Part shown: positions 44,022 through 57,130 of the stretch, piece after piece
How the letters are laid out: each line of letters begins with the position of its first letter
How positions within the stretch are numbered: position 1 is the stretch's first letter
From: Beta vulgaris subsp. vulgaris
Taxonomy: Eukaryota; Streptophyta; Magnoliopsida; Caryophyllales; Amaranthaceae
Length of the DNA: 64,000 nucleotides
Direction of reading: 5' to 3'
Assembly (NCBI RefSeq): GCF_026745355.1
Contig: NC_079203.1
Coordinates: forward strand, 2,175,249-2,239,248
The notes under the pieces: model-generated
Databases searched by the model: none
What the model saw: only the letters and a program-made list of their open reading frames with translations
Told to the model about the DNA's origin: nothing
Program-made: the position numbers and the translations under genes

Positions 44022-45609
44022 AAATGTTTTTTTTTTCAAAACAACGAGAAATCGTACATTAATTAAAAGACGTAGTACAACCTAATGCTAATACAACCCA
44101 AACTAAAACAAACACAAAAACTTAAAGAAACCTTAAGAGCTCGTATATTCCTAATACATAAATAAATACAAACAAAACAAAGTCGCGTAGAAAGGGGAAC
44201 GTCGCTGGTCAGTGTTGTTGATGGTGGATCCAAACCTCGGGTGGCTGATGGAAGAGGTTGAAAAAGCGATAGATGATCACGATTTGGACAACGAACAACC
44301 AAAGGCGAGCATCGCGTCTCGCCGTATGAGCAACCCCAATGATCTGTCATCACTTGGAATTTTAAACTCATGACCATGTGAGGAGTCACGTTCCATTGTG
44401 ACTCACTACTCTCGAGCGAGAGTATATCAGGTTTCTCCATGTTAAAGGAGAAACGTTGATGAATGGGCGTGCTGTAAACCGCCCAAATGCAATTGGAGTA
44501 CTGCTTGCAGATTTGAAGTTTTCAAGGCAAAAACCATTAATATAAATGCCAAGCTAAAAGGAGAGCCAAAAAAGTTGAGCCCTCAAACACACCGCCGATT
44601 TTCGAAACCGGTAAATACTCGTCCCAACCATGAAAGCCTATCATCACCTCGTCCTTGCTCACGAACATCGTGAGTCACCTTGACCTTTAGCACATAAAGC
44701 CAAACACGACATACTTAACTGTTACTATTTTGAACCACCAAACTTGCCCCTGACTAAAACTTTTCGAAGGCCACAACCAAGCACCGATAATAACTTCAAC
44801 AACTCGATAACAACGCACTCCTTTTATTCGGAGATTGAACACGGATTCTATGAAAAAACTTGACTTAATTGTTTGGAAACTCCAAAAACCGGGGGGTAGG
44901 GGAAGGGGAATCCCGACACTAACAAAGGGAAAGGGGGTAGGGGAGTCCAACACTAACCGGGGGGAGGGGGAGGGGAAGCCCAAAACTACCACAAACCTAA
45001 CTACGGGACTGTGCTTACAAGACATGAGGATGGGGGCGGGGACGGGAACTTTCGATGCAATCAAACCTACATCGACGAGGGTAGGTGTAGAACAGACTGA
45101 CCAACACAACACCTTAGGAACACAAACCGATCCCAAAACGCTAAACTACTAAAACCACGATCAAGGGAAGGGGAAGACCTAAAAGGCTAAACTACCGAAA
45201 CCACAAACAAGGGGAGAGGGATACCAACCCGTCGACGGCGACGACCCGAAAAGCAAACTCATGCGGCCAAACACCACTTAACAAGGGATGGGGGAAGGAG
45301 AACCCAACCAAAAAAAGGACTAGGGCATGGGAAGTAAGAGGAGTAAGAGGGGGAGGGGGGATACCGGCTACCAGCCAGGGAAGCAGGTGCCTAGACCAGA
45401 AATCACCGATGAAGGCCCTCACTTCGACGCACAAAAAACCAACGTAAAACAAAGACAAAACACTCTAGTCTCTACCTATGCTATAGTACTGAAGATAGGC
45501 TCGTCGGCAACCGAAAGAGCGGTCGACCAGCGAGCCTGCTAGGGTGGTGTGGCAGCTGTTAGGGCTTTTGTTTGGCTACTAGGGTTTTCGGGGGCGAGAG
45601 AGTTTTTGA
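44022..45609 (-). mobile_element. LINE-like element C (3' block shared with A and B)
   Basis: On the minus strand the 3' end ATGTACGATTTCTCGTTG followed by A-rich sequence (44030-44060) matches the ends of the elements at 35722-36444 and 58680-60020. So do TTAGGTTGTACTACG and the stretch with GAGTCACAATGGAACGTGACTC. A short peptide start, MEKPDILSLE-SSESQ, corresponds to MEKPEILSSE-YNESQ in copy B. The 5' part is C/T-rich (cccctaccccc) on the minus strand. GAAACTC near both ends may be the target duplication. No RT domain. Confidence 0.6.
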
Positions 45610-45616
45610 AACTCTA

Positions 45617-45935
45617 AGGTCTCGTTTGGTTCACATGGGAAGTAATTTCCCATGGGAATTTACATTTCATGGGAAATTCTTTCCCTTGTTAATTTCCTAG
45701 GAATTAGAAAAAATTGTTTGGTTGACACCATAGGAAATTGCATTTCCTAGGAAATTACTCACCAAGGGGGGCTTGGTGAGTTATTTCCCATGTTTCATGG
45801 GAAATTCTATTTCCCTTGGAATTTGTATTTCCTATGCTTCTCCCATTTCCCTCCAACCAAACACAATACCCATAATGCATTTCCTAGGAATTTGTATTTC
45901 CAAGGGAAATAGCTTCCAACCAAACAACACCTAAA
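45617..45935. mobile_element. hAT-type MITE with repeated ATTTCCYAGGAAAT motif
   Basis: GTCTCGTTTGGTTCACATGG at the left and, inverted, GGTGTTGTTTGGTTGGAAG at the right. Inside are at least eight near-palindromic words such as TTTCCCATGGGAAAT and TTTCCTAGGAAAT on either strand. Confidence 0.7.
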
Positions 45936-45939
45936 TGTA

Positions 45940-47394
45940 TGTATAGTTAATTTTTCGAATCATTCAAGATTTGGGACTATGTATTGCTAGTACATTTAAC
46001 TTACGTCTATGTGATGATTATTAATGCTAATATATACAGAATTTCTAAAAATTTAAAGAGGTAGATGCACCATCCCCACATTGAAGTTCCTATCATTCCT
46101 ATAGGAAGAATCCATGGCAAAACAAGAGTACACGAATCACATTCGGGTAAAGGTGAAGCTCCTTGAAGAAAGCTTCAATAAATCTATATAGCATTCGGAG
46201 CTACTTGTAGTTCAAACAAGAACCAAAAATCAAGCTTGAGTTGCATCAAAAGGACAACAATACACAACCACATACTCTTTTTCTTTGAACATCGAAAAAA
46301 TTTACATTAAATAAAACTCAAATTACACCCTAGAAAAGCAAACTAACACTACATAACTAATTCATCATGTATGCTTCAATAAATATAGGATAAATACCAA
46401 AATTATTTGTACCAAATATGATGATACAAGGGTATTTTAGTAATTGCATTTGTGTGGGCCCCCAATCCGTTCCTCTTTTAACCACAGAAGAGTTTGGTGT
46501 TAGCCGTATTCTTCTTCAATCTCAGGTTCACAGCAAAATCTGGTCAAGATTATAATTGGTAAGTTAAACCAATCTCTCTGTCCCTCAATAGACTTCCCTA
46601 ATGGTTGTTCCAAAGTCAAATCTTATAAACTTTAACAGCAAATTGTTACCATCATTTAATATAAAAACTTCAATAATGCATTAATTTTGTTAGATTTATG
46701 TCAATGTATACATTCGATTTATCATATAAGTTATAGAAATTAGATGTAGGTTCATGGAGCCATGCAAATAGCAAATGAGAAAGCTCTCAAGGGAGGTGCT
46801 GTACAAATGGTGATACTTACAACTCAGTAAGCCAAAAAAATTCACCGATTCAGTTCTCCTTTTGACATAGCCATAACACTTAGAAGTTGATTCCCGTAGA
46901 AAAAAACATAACTCGAATGAAGAAATAAGACAGCAAAATAAAGGAGACTTGTGTTAAGAAAATGCAAAAGAAGAAAGCAAACAAAACATTAAGGTAAATG
47001 ACTTAACATTACCAAATTTGGGAGCCATGAAGAAACAGTAGTGTTTTTGTCATTATCTGTGAACATATATGAGGGTGTTTAACTTTAGAGCACTGCCGTC
47101 GCCAGAGCTTAGAGTTATAATGCAGCCAATATAGCAACTGCGTCTGTATTTTAGACTTACAATGCAGCAAATATGCAGCATGTCCCTGAAAACACAATAA
47201 TCACAAGTTTAAAGAGAATCTGATGAGCACCAGCATACCTCGGAAAAAACTTAATCGAGCAAAATCATGAAATAAGCTACAAAATATTCGAAAAGAGACA
47301 TACTAAGTGATTCTATAAAAGAGGCAGGCTATCCTAATATTGACAGGATGATCAGCCACATGCTGCTCAGACAGCCATTGTAATAAATGCATCA
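45940..47394. other. Intergenic interval and BRR2 3' untranslated region
   Basis: The right part (about 47000-47394, minus strand) should hold the BRR2 3' untranslated region; a poly(A) site cannot be placed. On the plus strand a donor-like TTGGTAAGTT at 46558 and a short ATG frame (46764, 22 codons) are the only gene-like signs, and too little to call. Confidence 0.4.
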
Positions 47395-50300
47395 TCACTC
47401 CTTTCCACTGTCATCGTCAGGTGCTCCAGCATCTTTGACATCAATTCCAAAGGTATACTCCTGATCGCATCCCAAATATGAATCACACATGTAATACAAA
47501 GTATAAGTCTTCTTTCCAACTTCAGCAGGTGCCACAAAATCCAGCTTGACTTTTGATTTCCTTTGCAACGTTACCCTCTTGATAGCTAAGAGCTGGTTGC
47601 TCTTAGTGTCACCCACTACCAACCACCAGCCTTCTTCTTTTGCTTTAGGGTATCTAAGAGCATCAACAGGGCCTACTTCTGACCTCCCTTCGAGATCTCG
47701 TTCGAGAGTAACCACCAATGTAACATCATCACCAGCACCTATGTTATCGCTTTCGACCACCTCATAAGTCATATCAATGTTTGGGAAACGATTACAAAAA
47801 CGCGCTATATCCAGCAACTGTGAATCAGACATCTGCAGAAGCTCCCGCCTCTCGTTGTCCTCCATCTCCACCAGGTCAAATACAGTCTCAATGGGCTTGT
47901 CCGGGTTTTCTTGGCATCTCTTAGCTAACTCCTTTGAAAAATGTGGCAGCTGCAATAGCATGGAATCTCGCTCCCACATACCCTGTGTCACCATCTGGCT
48001 TACCTCCATAGCAAGAAGAGCAAGATTTAGCCACCCATTGCTGGAAATAACATCAACCATAGCCTGAAGCAATCTACTGGCTGAAAGAAGCACTTCACGC
48101 TGATCAGCAGCCAAATTACCACCAAGCGGATGCCTTGAAAAGTGGGCTTGCAGTAGCACATTTGCTTTAACATGTGGATCTGTGTATTTCGGATTTTCAA
48201 AAGAAAATCTTTGGTGGTGGATCATCTTTCGGATCACATCGTCCTCCCCGGGTCGTACTGGAAGTTGCGAATACTCTGACGCTGAAGCAAGAATCTCGAG
48301 GAGACCCTTCAACTTTGTTTTGGAAGTCAAGGAAGAACTAAAACGCTCGATCGTAGTGTAACTGATGTAGTAATATGATGCAATCATGCCAAGGTTCAAA
48401 GGAGAGAGATCCATGTCATCTTCAATGGCCACACATTTACTTGCCTCAAGATCACTCAGTGTGTTTTCGACAAGCTCCGAGAGATAATCTGATAAATGCC
48501 TATGGCTCACACCCTGGAGATTGTAGTAATTAGGATTCTGAGCGAGCCTCCTGTACATGAACGTCCATGTAAGATAATCCACAGCATCTTGCTTATTCTC
48601 GATTACTCCAACTACAATTTCCGCATTCAGATTATCATGTATAAAGTGGTGTAAATGGCTTTCTACAGGAAATGCTTCATACAAGAACTTCTTGTAGTAT
48701 TCCTTTCGTGGAGCATGGCAGAGGATAACACACTTCCCAGACTTATCAACCAAAGGCCTACTAGCATGACCCATCATCTGCAACAGATCAGTCACTGGAT
48801 AGTCAGTATGAGCATTTTCTTTCCCATCATAGTACTGGGTTCCCATGACAACCACTAAGTGAGCCAACAGAGGCACTCCCCAACACATTGAACTTGTCAT
48901 AACACAAACTTGAATCCATCCAGCTTCGAATAACTGTGATACGATCTCTTTATCAGTGCTAATCAGCCCTTCATGCAAAAAGCCCACACCATAGCCAAGT
49001 GTGGTCTTTAGCGTAGAATCTTTTATCTTATCAGTAAAAGGCTGCAACTCCTCCAACGAATGCAGCAAAAATATTGGCTTCTCTCCACTGTCTGCACTAG
49101 CATATGTAACAAGATCAACAGCAGTGAGTGAGGCATGCTTCCTAGTTGGAACATATACTATAGCAGGTTTCCCATTCTTAGCATGAAGGGAAATAGCAGT
49201 GTAGGTTGGCTTGGTCATAGCCTGCATTCTTGCCTCAAAATTAGCAATATCTACTCCCTGAATGTGAATCTCCAAAGGCACCGGACGAACACCAGGTGGG
49301 AAATTGAACAGACCATGAGATGTAGCACCTATCCATTCACCAAGATCCTTGGCATTAGCAAGAGAAGTTGATAAAGCCACAATCCGGATCTTGTTCTCCA
49401 CTTGACTAGCTATGTATCTCATCCTTGAGACAATCACCTCCAACACGGGGCCGCCTTGACCACCAATTAGGTGGAGCTCATCAATGATGAAAAGGCTGAC
49501 TTGCTGAACATATTTTCTTTGTTTCCAGCGCCGAGACAAAGCGTCCCATTTCTCAGGAGTACTTATAATTATCTGCCCTTTCTCAAGTAACTTCAAGTCT
49601 GTTGCTGTCTCACCTGTAAGTTCCACCACTCTCAAATCAAGACCTCTTGCAAATTTCCTCTCCCAATCACGATAGCGTTCCTTCGCAAGAGCTTCAATGG
49701 GTGCTATATAGACAACACGCATTACACTATCAGGACCTTTTTGGTGATTCCGCAAGATCGCAAACTCAGCGCATATGGTCTTTCCACTACCAGTTGGTGC
49801 TGCAACTAGAACATTATCATCTGTGTTGTACAGAACTGTGAAAACCTGAGTCTGAACAGGATTGAAGTGCCTGAATTCCTGATACAGAGATTCGTAAGAA
49901 GGATTTCTCAATGCAGTCACAGGTAAAGGTTGCAAGTCCAACAACTCTGTTGGTGGAGGATACTTCTCAGGCAAAATAAGATGCCTGAAAGAAACGGGCA
50001 GAACGGTCTGAGATCCCAACCATCTATCAGAAACAAGAAGAATAAAATATTGTGGCGGCAAAGGCTCGGAAATTGGCACAGTGAAATTCAGGGTATGATC
50101 CTCATCAATATACTGCTTCTTCAACATGAAGTACTCATGATGAAGAATGTATTCACCATCATTATCCTCCACAATAACCCAAAAAGGTTCCACATATCCA
50201 TGAATCTTGTCATCCCACTGGAAGTCAGGTGTAATTGTAAGTTCCACGCCCAAAACAGAACGGGTAATTGGTTGTACATGTGCTGCAAGGTTAAGCTTTG

Positions 50301-53300
50301 GAAACTGATGGATGAACTTATGAAGAGTCCTTCCCATCTTCGGTTGTCTTATAAGTTCTCCAAGTTCTTGAGAGGAAAGATCATAGTACCTTTCCCAGGC
50401 CAGTTCCTTCTTCTCCAATTTCATTAGGGTGTCATGAGAAATGCCAGTGAACTGACGAAGTGGTGTCTGGACGCTCCACATCCTCTTCTGAACCATTTTG
50501 CACAAGTTCAATGCCTTCTCTGCCAATTGGGCCCATCCTCTTTTCAAGACTATCTCAAAAAGTGCTCTTATGAGACGTGCTGCGCTCTGAACCAATGGAA
50601 AAATAAATTGTAAGTAAATTTAAACCACACCTGGAAGTAACAAAAATTGGATATAGTTCACCTAATCCGCAAAGCAGCATACCTGTGTTATATAAACCAT
50701 GTCTGATGTTAGAGACAGGCCTTCAAGCTTCAACTGTGAAATATATGCTTGAAGTAAAACATTTATCTTAGCACTAGGCTCTTCCAAGCTCTCTTTGATA
50801 GGAATCGGAACCCGATCCAAAAGCTTAGCTAGTTCCACCTTCTCATCTTGCCTTACTGTAACATATTTAAACTCCTCACTGAGGGAGAATAACCGACAGA
50901 GTTCAATGTCACCCATGGTTGGCTTCAAGTGCTCATTGTAAGTGCATATTGTCCCATGTGTAATGTAATAATAACTCGCAATCCTTCCCAAGTCAGTGAC
51001 CTGGAAGTAACCACTCTTACGATCATATTTTACCAAGTTATTTTTGTCCAAAATAGTTGCCGCAGAATGAATCTGAAAATAACAGAATAACATTAGCTAG
51101 GCAACTAAAAGAGCATCGTGATTCCTAGCAACAAGTCATAAGCGTAAATACTATGTGGTCTCAGAAAAAGTAGTAATTTCAGGACAAAAGGTGACCTTGG
51201 GTAGTTGGGTTGCTTGAAGGAAAGTAGGAAACCACCAGCCTTAGAACAGTACAATAAAAAATTATATCATCCAATTTGTGCTCAACAGCGCAGACAACGT
51301 AAAAGATCAGCATTTAGTTTATGTGCCCGTACGAAATATAAAATCAATGTTGCCATGGACATCTTTTAAGTGCTATATTTTGCCACAATGGGCGCATACC
51401 AAATATCTGTTTCCGATTTTTGTTTTGGCAAAAGCAATTGACTGAATGAGATCCTCCTTAATTCTTGTGTAAGAGTCTTGAAACAACAATAAGATATTTA
51501 GTATACTTTCAATCAAGGTCTACACAAGGTCAGACTCAAAACCTAATTCATATTCAGAAAAGTGTGCTCTTTGTTTCAAATAGAAGGATATCCCCATCAG
51601 ATACGTAGACATTGTTTTTGGTCCTTACTGAAAGGTGTGGAAAGTCTGATGGCCATTTATATAGATAAATCTTGGAAGTGCATCTAATTGCTCATATAGG
51701 TGAAATTTCGTACTAGGAATAGGACTAGTAGGAGGATAAGTTTAATACCCTGCTCCAGAGAAATAAGGCACTAGGATATTCTGGACAAGTTTGCCCACTA
51801 TAACTCTTGAACTTTTCACTTCGACAAAGAATTGAAATAAGATTTTTCAGGTCTATCTTCCAAACAGTCCCGTGAGAAAAAAAAAACAATTTCAACAAAG
51901 ACAATCAACTGAATACAAACACCAGAGTTTGGTCCAAACATCTTGTTTTAAACACTACAAAGTCCATGGGAACTCAAAATTCCAACCTTGAACAACTCCA
52001 TTTGCACCCTAATTAACCCTGGAAATCAAAGAGAGACAAAGGTTCCAACATCCTACAAGTCAAACATATTATCAGTTTGAAATTCTCATTACAAAAATTA
52101 ATAGCGGAAAATTTAAAAATTTTACCACATCTAAAGGAGCTGTGGGTCCACAGGACAATAAAAGGCCAAAGAGTATTATATGAACTATCTAAGCTCTTTC
52201 TGTTCTAAACTTCCCATTTTCCCTTACAAGCACATGTTGGGAATCGCACAATCTGCCAACTGCACAATCATCTGTTCTGGTATCTTTGCAGATTTTCGAA
52301 AAATAAAAGTTTTCTCCCACCTCCTATATTAGCAAGAGGTATCCAAGAGTGCACATGATTGTGTATACTACCATTACTGGACAATTTCAATGGAATCAAA
52401 CATCAATTCTAGTGACCATTGTCGACAACTAAAACAAAAGAATAGCGAGTTCAGATACGAATGATAGGATAGAATAAAAAACACATATAGCAGCAAACAG
52501 GAACACGAAAAAAGAACAATTATGAAATAGATTAAAGACATACCAGGTCAGCTCTCCTCTCTTCCAGTGTAAGATCCTTGTCGAGCACATCAGGTGCTAA
52601 GCCATACAAAGTTGGATTACGCAGCATTCGAATGTAAAGATAAGTGTAACCGATCCAATTGAGGGCTTCTCTGGCATTTTGCACAGTACCAAGAACAATT
52701 TCTGCATTTAACTGATCAGCCAACCTTGAGATAAACTGACTTTCAATAGGAAGCTGCTGATTCATCAAAGAAAGATAGAATTGCAATTCAGTATGGCCAG
52801 TAATGATTATCCCCTCCCCATACGTATCATACTGTGGTCTACCAGCACGACCAAGCATCTGCATGACATCCAGAGGACTCAACTCCGTCCAAGCTCCCTT
52901 TTCGGGATTATAAATCTGGGTTCCTTTAATAATCACAGTGTGTGCAGGCAAATTTACTCCCCAAGCAAGGGTTGCTGTAGAAACTAAGACTTGCACATGA
53001 CCATCACCAAACAGCTCCTCCACAAGCTGGCGATCAGCCCTTGCCATCCCAGCATTATGAATTGCGAAGCCGTACGGTAAGAGGTCTTTGAGATCATTAT
53101 TCTTGACCAGATCAGTGTGATCGTGAAGGATTTCACGACTAGCACTGTCCTCTTTCAAAAATCTACCAAGGGTATCATTAGCCAAAGCTAAATCCCTTAT
53201 TGCACGAGCAGTCTTTGCTGTCTCTTTCCTTGAGTGGACAAAAACGAGAACTTGGTGTTTTCCAGCCACAGCCATCACCTTCTCATAGCAAATCTCATTC

Positions 53301-55489
53301 ATCAACTGGAACCTCTGCAGCGGCTTTTTCACATTAATTCCAATATACTGTTGTGCAAGTGGGCAAGGTCTATAGCTGTTGTCAAAGTAGAATAGCCCCT
53401 TTTCTACGTCAACCCTCAAGAATAATGCCACATCCTCATAGTTAGGAAGGGTGGCTGATAATCCGACTAATCGAATGTTCTCTTTTGTTGTTTCAATTTG
53501 CCTTACAGTCCTCGCAACTATACTTTCCAGCACAGGGCCTCTGTTGTCATGGAGCAGATGTATCTCATCAATAATGAGAAGTTTGACAAGCTGAGTATAT
53601 GTTCTATCACCTGACTTCCTTGTTATGATATCCCATTTCTCAGGAGTTGTAACAATTATCTGAGTTTCATCTATCTGTTGCCGCGTTAATGTCTGATCTC
53701 CACTCAGCTCTTTCACGTTCACACCATAATGCTGCAACCGATTTGACAGATTGCCAACCACTTCAGCCACAAGAGCTTTCATCGGAGCCACATATACAAT
53801 CTTATAACTGCTGTGGTCAAATGATCCATCTGATGCCCTATTCAACGCGATCTGCTGCATTATGGTAAGGACAGCAACATTAGTCTTCCCCGCACCAGTG
53901 GGAGCACAGAGAAGTATGTTTTCAGCTGAAAAGAGCGCAGTTTGATAAACTTTACTCTGCACCCTATTTAGCTGTGTCATTCCCTCGAAAGCTGGTTGCG
54001 CCCAATCTGGTATTGCAGATATCTTCACAAGTTCTTCACCCTTCTCAAGGGGTTTGGGCTTCAATGCAGGAATATGAACTTCCTCATATCCTTTAGCCGG
54101 AGTCCGGAAGGATCCATCTGGCAGTGTTGTTTTCTTATTCGCCATGAAACGACCACCCTGTTGAAAAGCAAGGCTATCCAGATCAAGCACTTGGCGCTGA
54201 CCATTCAGCCAACCACTATCAGCATCTCTGTCGGTCAATCCTCTTCGACCCCGGTCCCCATCAACAACATTTTCATCCTTCAAACGGCGAGCTTCCTCTC
54301 TTATACTCTTCTCCAAATTCTTCTGCCTCTCCTTCGCAGTAGCCCTGGTGGCATGCAGCTGCTCTAGGATGGCTACCGAATCTGCACCAGATTCCATCAT
54401 TTCTTCTTCAATTCTTTTCCGCTCTTCCTGATCTTCAGCACGAGCCAGACGAGTACACCACACAATTTTCCGCCTGTTTCGTACAAGGAATCTGACGAGG
54501 TTGAACCTATCATAGTCAAGGCGGTTCAAAAGTGCATTCTCAATCTCCCTATCCTCTCCTTCGGCAAGTAACTTGAGAGCTTCTTCAGCGAGATTCTGGC
54601 ACTGTTGTGCATCAAGCTGCTGATCATATGCATGAGAAATCTTCCTCTGAAGCCAATACGCATCAATGTCCTGAACATTAAGGTTCATAGCCTCATCCGC
54701 ATCAGGCATATCTTCATCACCAATCCCGCCCATTTGCATAGCACCTGCTGAACCGGATTCAGCAAGATCTTCATCCTCTTCATCATCATCTGGCACTGAA
54801 CCATAATCACTTTCATCATCATCGTCGTCATTCTCCTCAAACTCCACCGCAACACCCACTTCATTATCAAGACCATCCCCATTGGCGGACGGGACAGCCT
54901 CACCAAGCTCTTGATAGTCAGTAATCATCTTACCAGAATTAACCAGGCTTTCAAACACAGAAGTAGAGATGGGATTCAGCAACTTCTCAATCTCCTTCTT
55001 CTTATCAGGATTCTTAGCAGCATCGTTCTTCAACACAGCCAAAATCTCATCAGCTGCAGCACTAACAATATTAAGTGGCTGCCCTCCTAGCTGCTGCTGG
55101 ATGATACTGAGCATAGTCTCATAAGCAGCCCGTGTTTCCTTAGTTTTCGGCTGGTAAACACCTTCTTCAGCGACATTCAGAACACTCTCCTCCTGAAGAC
55201 GGCGTCTCTTGCTCTGTCGAGAAGGCCCCTGCTCCGCGAGCAGCTCCCTTTCCTTCTTCTTCTTTGAAGATTTTCTCAGCTTTTCATCAAGCTCAGGAGG
55301 TCTTCCCCTGGCAGCCCGATCCCCAAACGATTTCGGATCAATCTTACCATACAGAGACTCCGGCTCGCCAGTAGGCTCATGGGTATCCCTTGGCCGTGAG
55401 TCTGTGGTCAGCACCAAACTCGAATTCGCCCGATACTCATACTGCTTAAATCGGGCGTGTGCCTCGGCACCACCTCCCAGATTCGACAT
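47395..55489 (-). CDS. BRR2: Pre-mRNA-splicing helicase BRR2 (U5 snRNP 200 kDa), three coding exons
   Basis: Exons 55489-52544, 51072-50683 and 50586-47395, all joined in phase 0 (donors GGTATGTC and GGTATGCT, acceptors TTTTCAG and GGTTCAG). Predicted 2175 residues, close to plant BRR2. This Ski2-like ATPase unwinds U4/U6 snRNA in the U4/U6.U5 tri-snRNP in the nucleus. The N-terminus has [20 protein letters not shown], a basic KKKKERE stretch, an acidic run near residues 215-240 and [12 protein letters not shown]. The first helicase cassette has APTGAGKT (529-536), DEIH (641-644), SATLPN and QMLGRAGRP (from 877), all intact. A Sec63 domain spans the exon junctions. The second cassette keeps APTGSGKT (1375-1382) and DELH (1481-1484), but motif III reads STSLAN and motif [11 protein letters not shown]; these changes fit the known inactive C-terminal cassette. 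A second Sec63 domain ends the protein. The start is the first ATG and matches plant orthologues. No frame defects. Confidence 0.97.
50587..50682 (-). other. BRR2: BRR2 intron 2 (96 bp)
   Basis: GTATGC..TTCAG. Short, AT-rich and phase 0, inside the first Sec63 region. Confidence 0.9.
51073..52543 (-). other. BRR2: BRR2 intron 1 (1471 bp)
   Basis: GTATGTC..TTTTCAG. No transposon or reading frame recognised, in contrast to the surrounding DNA. Confidence 0.9.
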
Positions 55490-56030
55490 TTATCTACAAA
55501 CACTGTAAACAAACTAAATAAATAACCAAGTATATTTTCTTAAGGGTTTATATAAAACTAGGGTTTAAGCTAATTATTCATAGCATCCAACAAAAATTTC
55601 TAAAACCCTAATTCAGCGATTGCTTAGCTGCATTTAAAGTGAAATAAACAGAAAAACCCTAACATCTATTGCGTAAATCCAATAAACCTTCAAATCTGAT
55701 TTTCTTACTCAAACTCGCATACTAGTGAATTAAATTGAAAATTTCTTGAATATTTAATGCTAAACTACAAACTTAGAATCTTAAAAATTACAATGTATAG
55801 TAAAATGATTCTGCAACAAACCTTCAATTTTTTGAAATCGTCGAAAAAAATCCTTGAATTTCTTTACTCGAGAAGTAACTTGAATTGAGGCTGGATATCG
55901 AACTTCTTTGAGATAGAAATGAAATCTGTAGTCTGTAATTAGTAGAAATAGATGGAATTTCTCTTGTAATCGCAGCAAATTCTATGGATTGAATTGGTAG
56001 AATTAGGGTTACGAACTTCTTCGTTTCTAT
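55490..56030 (-). promoter_or_regulatory. BRR2: BRR2 5' untranslated region and probable leader intron
   Basis: A TTGTTTACAG acceptor-like sequence lies about 15 bp before the ATG, and a GAAGGTTTGT donor-like sequence is near 55822. A 5' leader exon of roughly 200 bp and a ~310-bp leader intron would fit. This is inferred from splice-like signals only. No clear TATA box further up. Confidence 0.4.
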
Positions 56031-56128
56031 GTTTGTTTTGTTTTTTTTTTCCTCTAAAAATAAAATGAATGTTTTCAATGAAATGTTCCTAAGGTCGGTT
56101 GGGTACTTGGACATTACGGTTAGTTTTT

Positions 56129-56328
56129 ACCATGCTTAGATCAACTGGTAAGGCCGTAAGGGAATTATTCTAGCTTAATCAGATTTTCGTGTTCGAGCAT
56201 TGGGAACATAGCAGTATGTGTTGAGAGTTTTCCCCCCAAGTAGGGCCTGACCCGGCTCAAATTGGGATTAGTCGGATCCAAAAATGAATTTTGGAAACCG
56301 GATATGGTTCAACAAAAAAAAAAAGTCT
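56129..56328 (+). mobile_element. SINE with poly(A) and 9-bp TSD
   Basis: TTAGATCAACTGGTAAGG (A box) and TCGTGTTCGAGCATTGG (B box) at tRNA-like spacing. Then a body with GGGCCTGACCCGGCTC and GGAAACCGGATATGGTTC, and AACAAAAAAAAAAA. TTAGTTTTT flanks both sides (56120-56128, 56329-56337). A full-length tRNA-derived SINE. Confidence 0.85.
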
Positions 56329-56454
56329 TTAGTTTTTGTACTATCGATATATAAGTCATATGATATAAAGTAGTATTTTCTTGATTTTTGACTTATATAT
56401 TTTTAGGACCATGAGAGAAAAAACATAAAGATGGTTTCTAAATAATGAGCTCTT

Positions 56455-56599
56455 TTATCAAATAAGGTTTGATCTAGTGGTAAAGATTTGGCCTCATGAC
56501 TTCAAGATAATTGGAATCCCTTATGTGTAAACCTGGCTAGTTATACTTGTGTAAGGTACCAGTTCGGTAGGGTCTTTCATCTCACCAAGATTAAAAAAA
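56455..56599 (+). mobile_element. SINE with 10-bp TSD
   Basis: GGTTTGATCTAGTGGTAAAG (A-box-like) and, 40 nt on, ATAATTGGAATCCCTTATG (weak B box), with an A-rich end TTAAAAAAAA. ATGAGCTCTT flanks both sides (56445-56454, 56600-56609). A different family from the SINE 120 bp to the left. Confidence 0.7.
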
Positions 56600-56649
56600 A
56601 TGAGCTCTTCTTTTTATAAAAAAAAAAAGAAAAAGGTAATAATCAATAA

Positions 56650-57113
56650 TTTCTCTACTATATTTCAACTTAATAAAAGCCATATTAAATAATTTGAATA
56701 AATTACTTCAATTATCAACATGTTATAGCCTAACAAATAAAATAATATTAAGCGGTTATTTTATCTACAATTTAAAATTAACATAAAAAATCGATAAGCT
56801 TTATAAATAATATGCCATTATTTGAAAAGGTAACCTTGTTAATGTGACTTCTCCACAACATAACCATCATATTAAGGCCCATTTGACAGGGCGTGCAAGT
56901 GACCTACGATATGGGATCTCACTTTTTAGAGTGCCTAAAAGTCTTAAATGAAATGTTTATTTTAGTCATATTGTTCAAATCTGAGCTTTATTTTGATAAT
57001 GATTATTTTATAGAATGCATCATTTGTTATTTTTACAATCTATACATAATATTTTTATATTTAAGGCCCAACTTTATAATTAGCACAAGGGACTCAAAAT
57101 TCTTAAGACGACC
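56650..57113. other. Non-coding interval, nothing recognised
   Basis: AT-rich with no supported gene. It ends at the 17-bp target duplication of the LINE (57114-57130). Confidence 0.4.
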
Positions 57114-57130
57114 TTATTAATAAATTAATT

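Noticed and set aside
44687..45542. Protein genes in the C/T-rich part of LINE-like element C
   Set aside because: Overlapping frames on both strands in simple-composition DNA, no recognisable domain.
47546..50427. Plus-strand reading frames opposite BRR2 exon 3
   Set aside because: They are antisense shadows of a strongly conserved coding exon, with no domain of their own.
52781..55508. Plus-strand and shifted-frame reading frames over BRR2 exon 1
   Set aside because: Shadows of the exon; composition follows the acidic and basic stretches on the coding strand.
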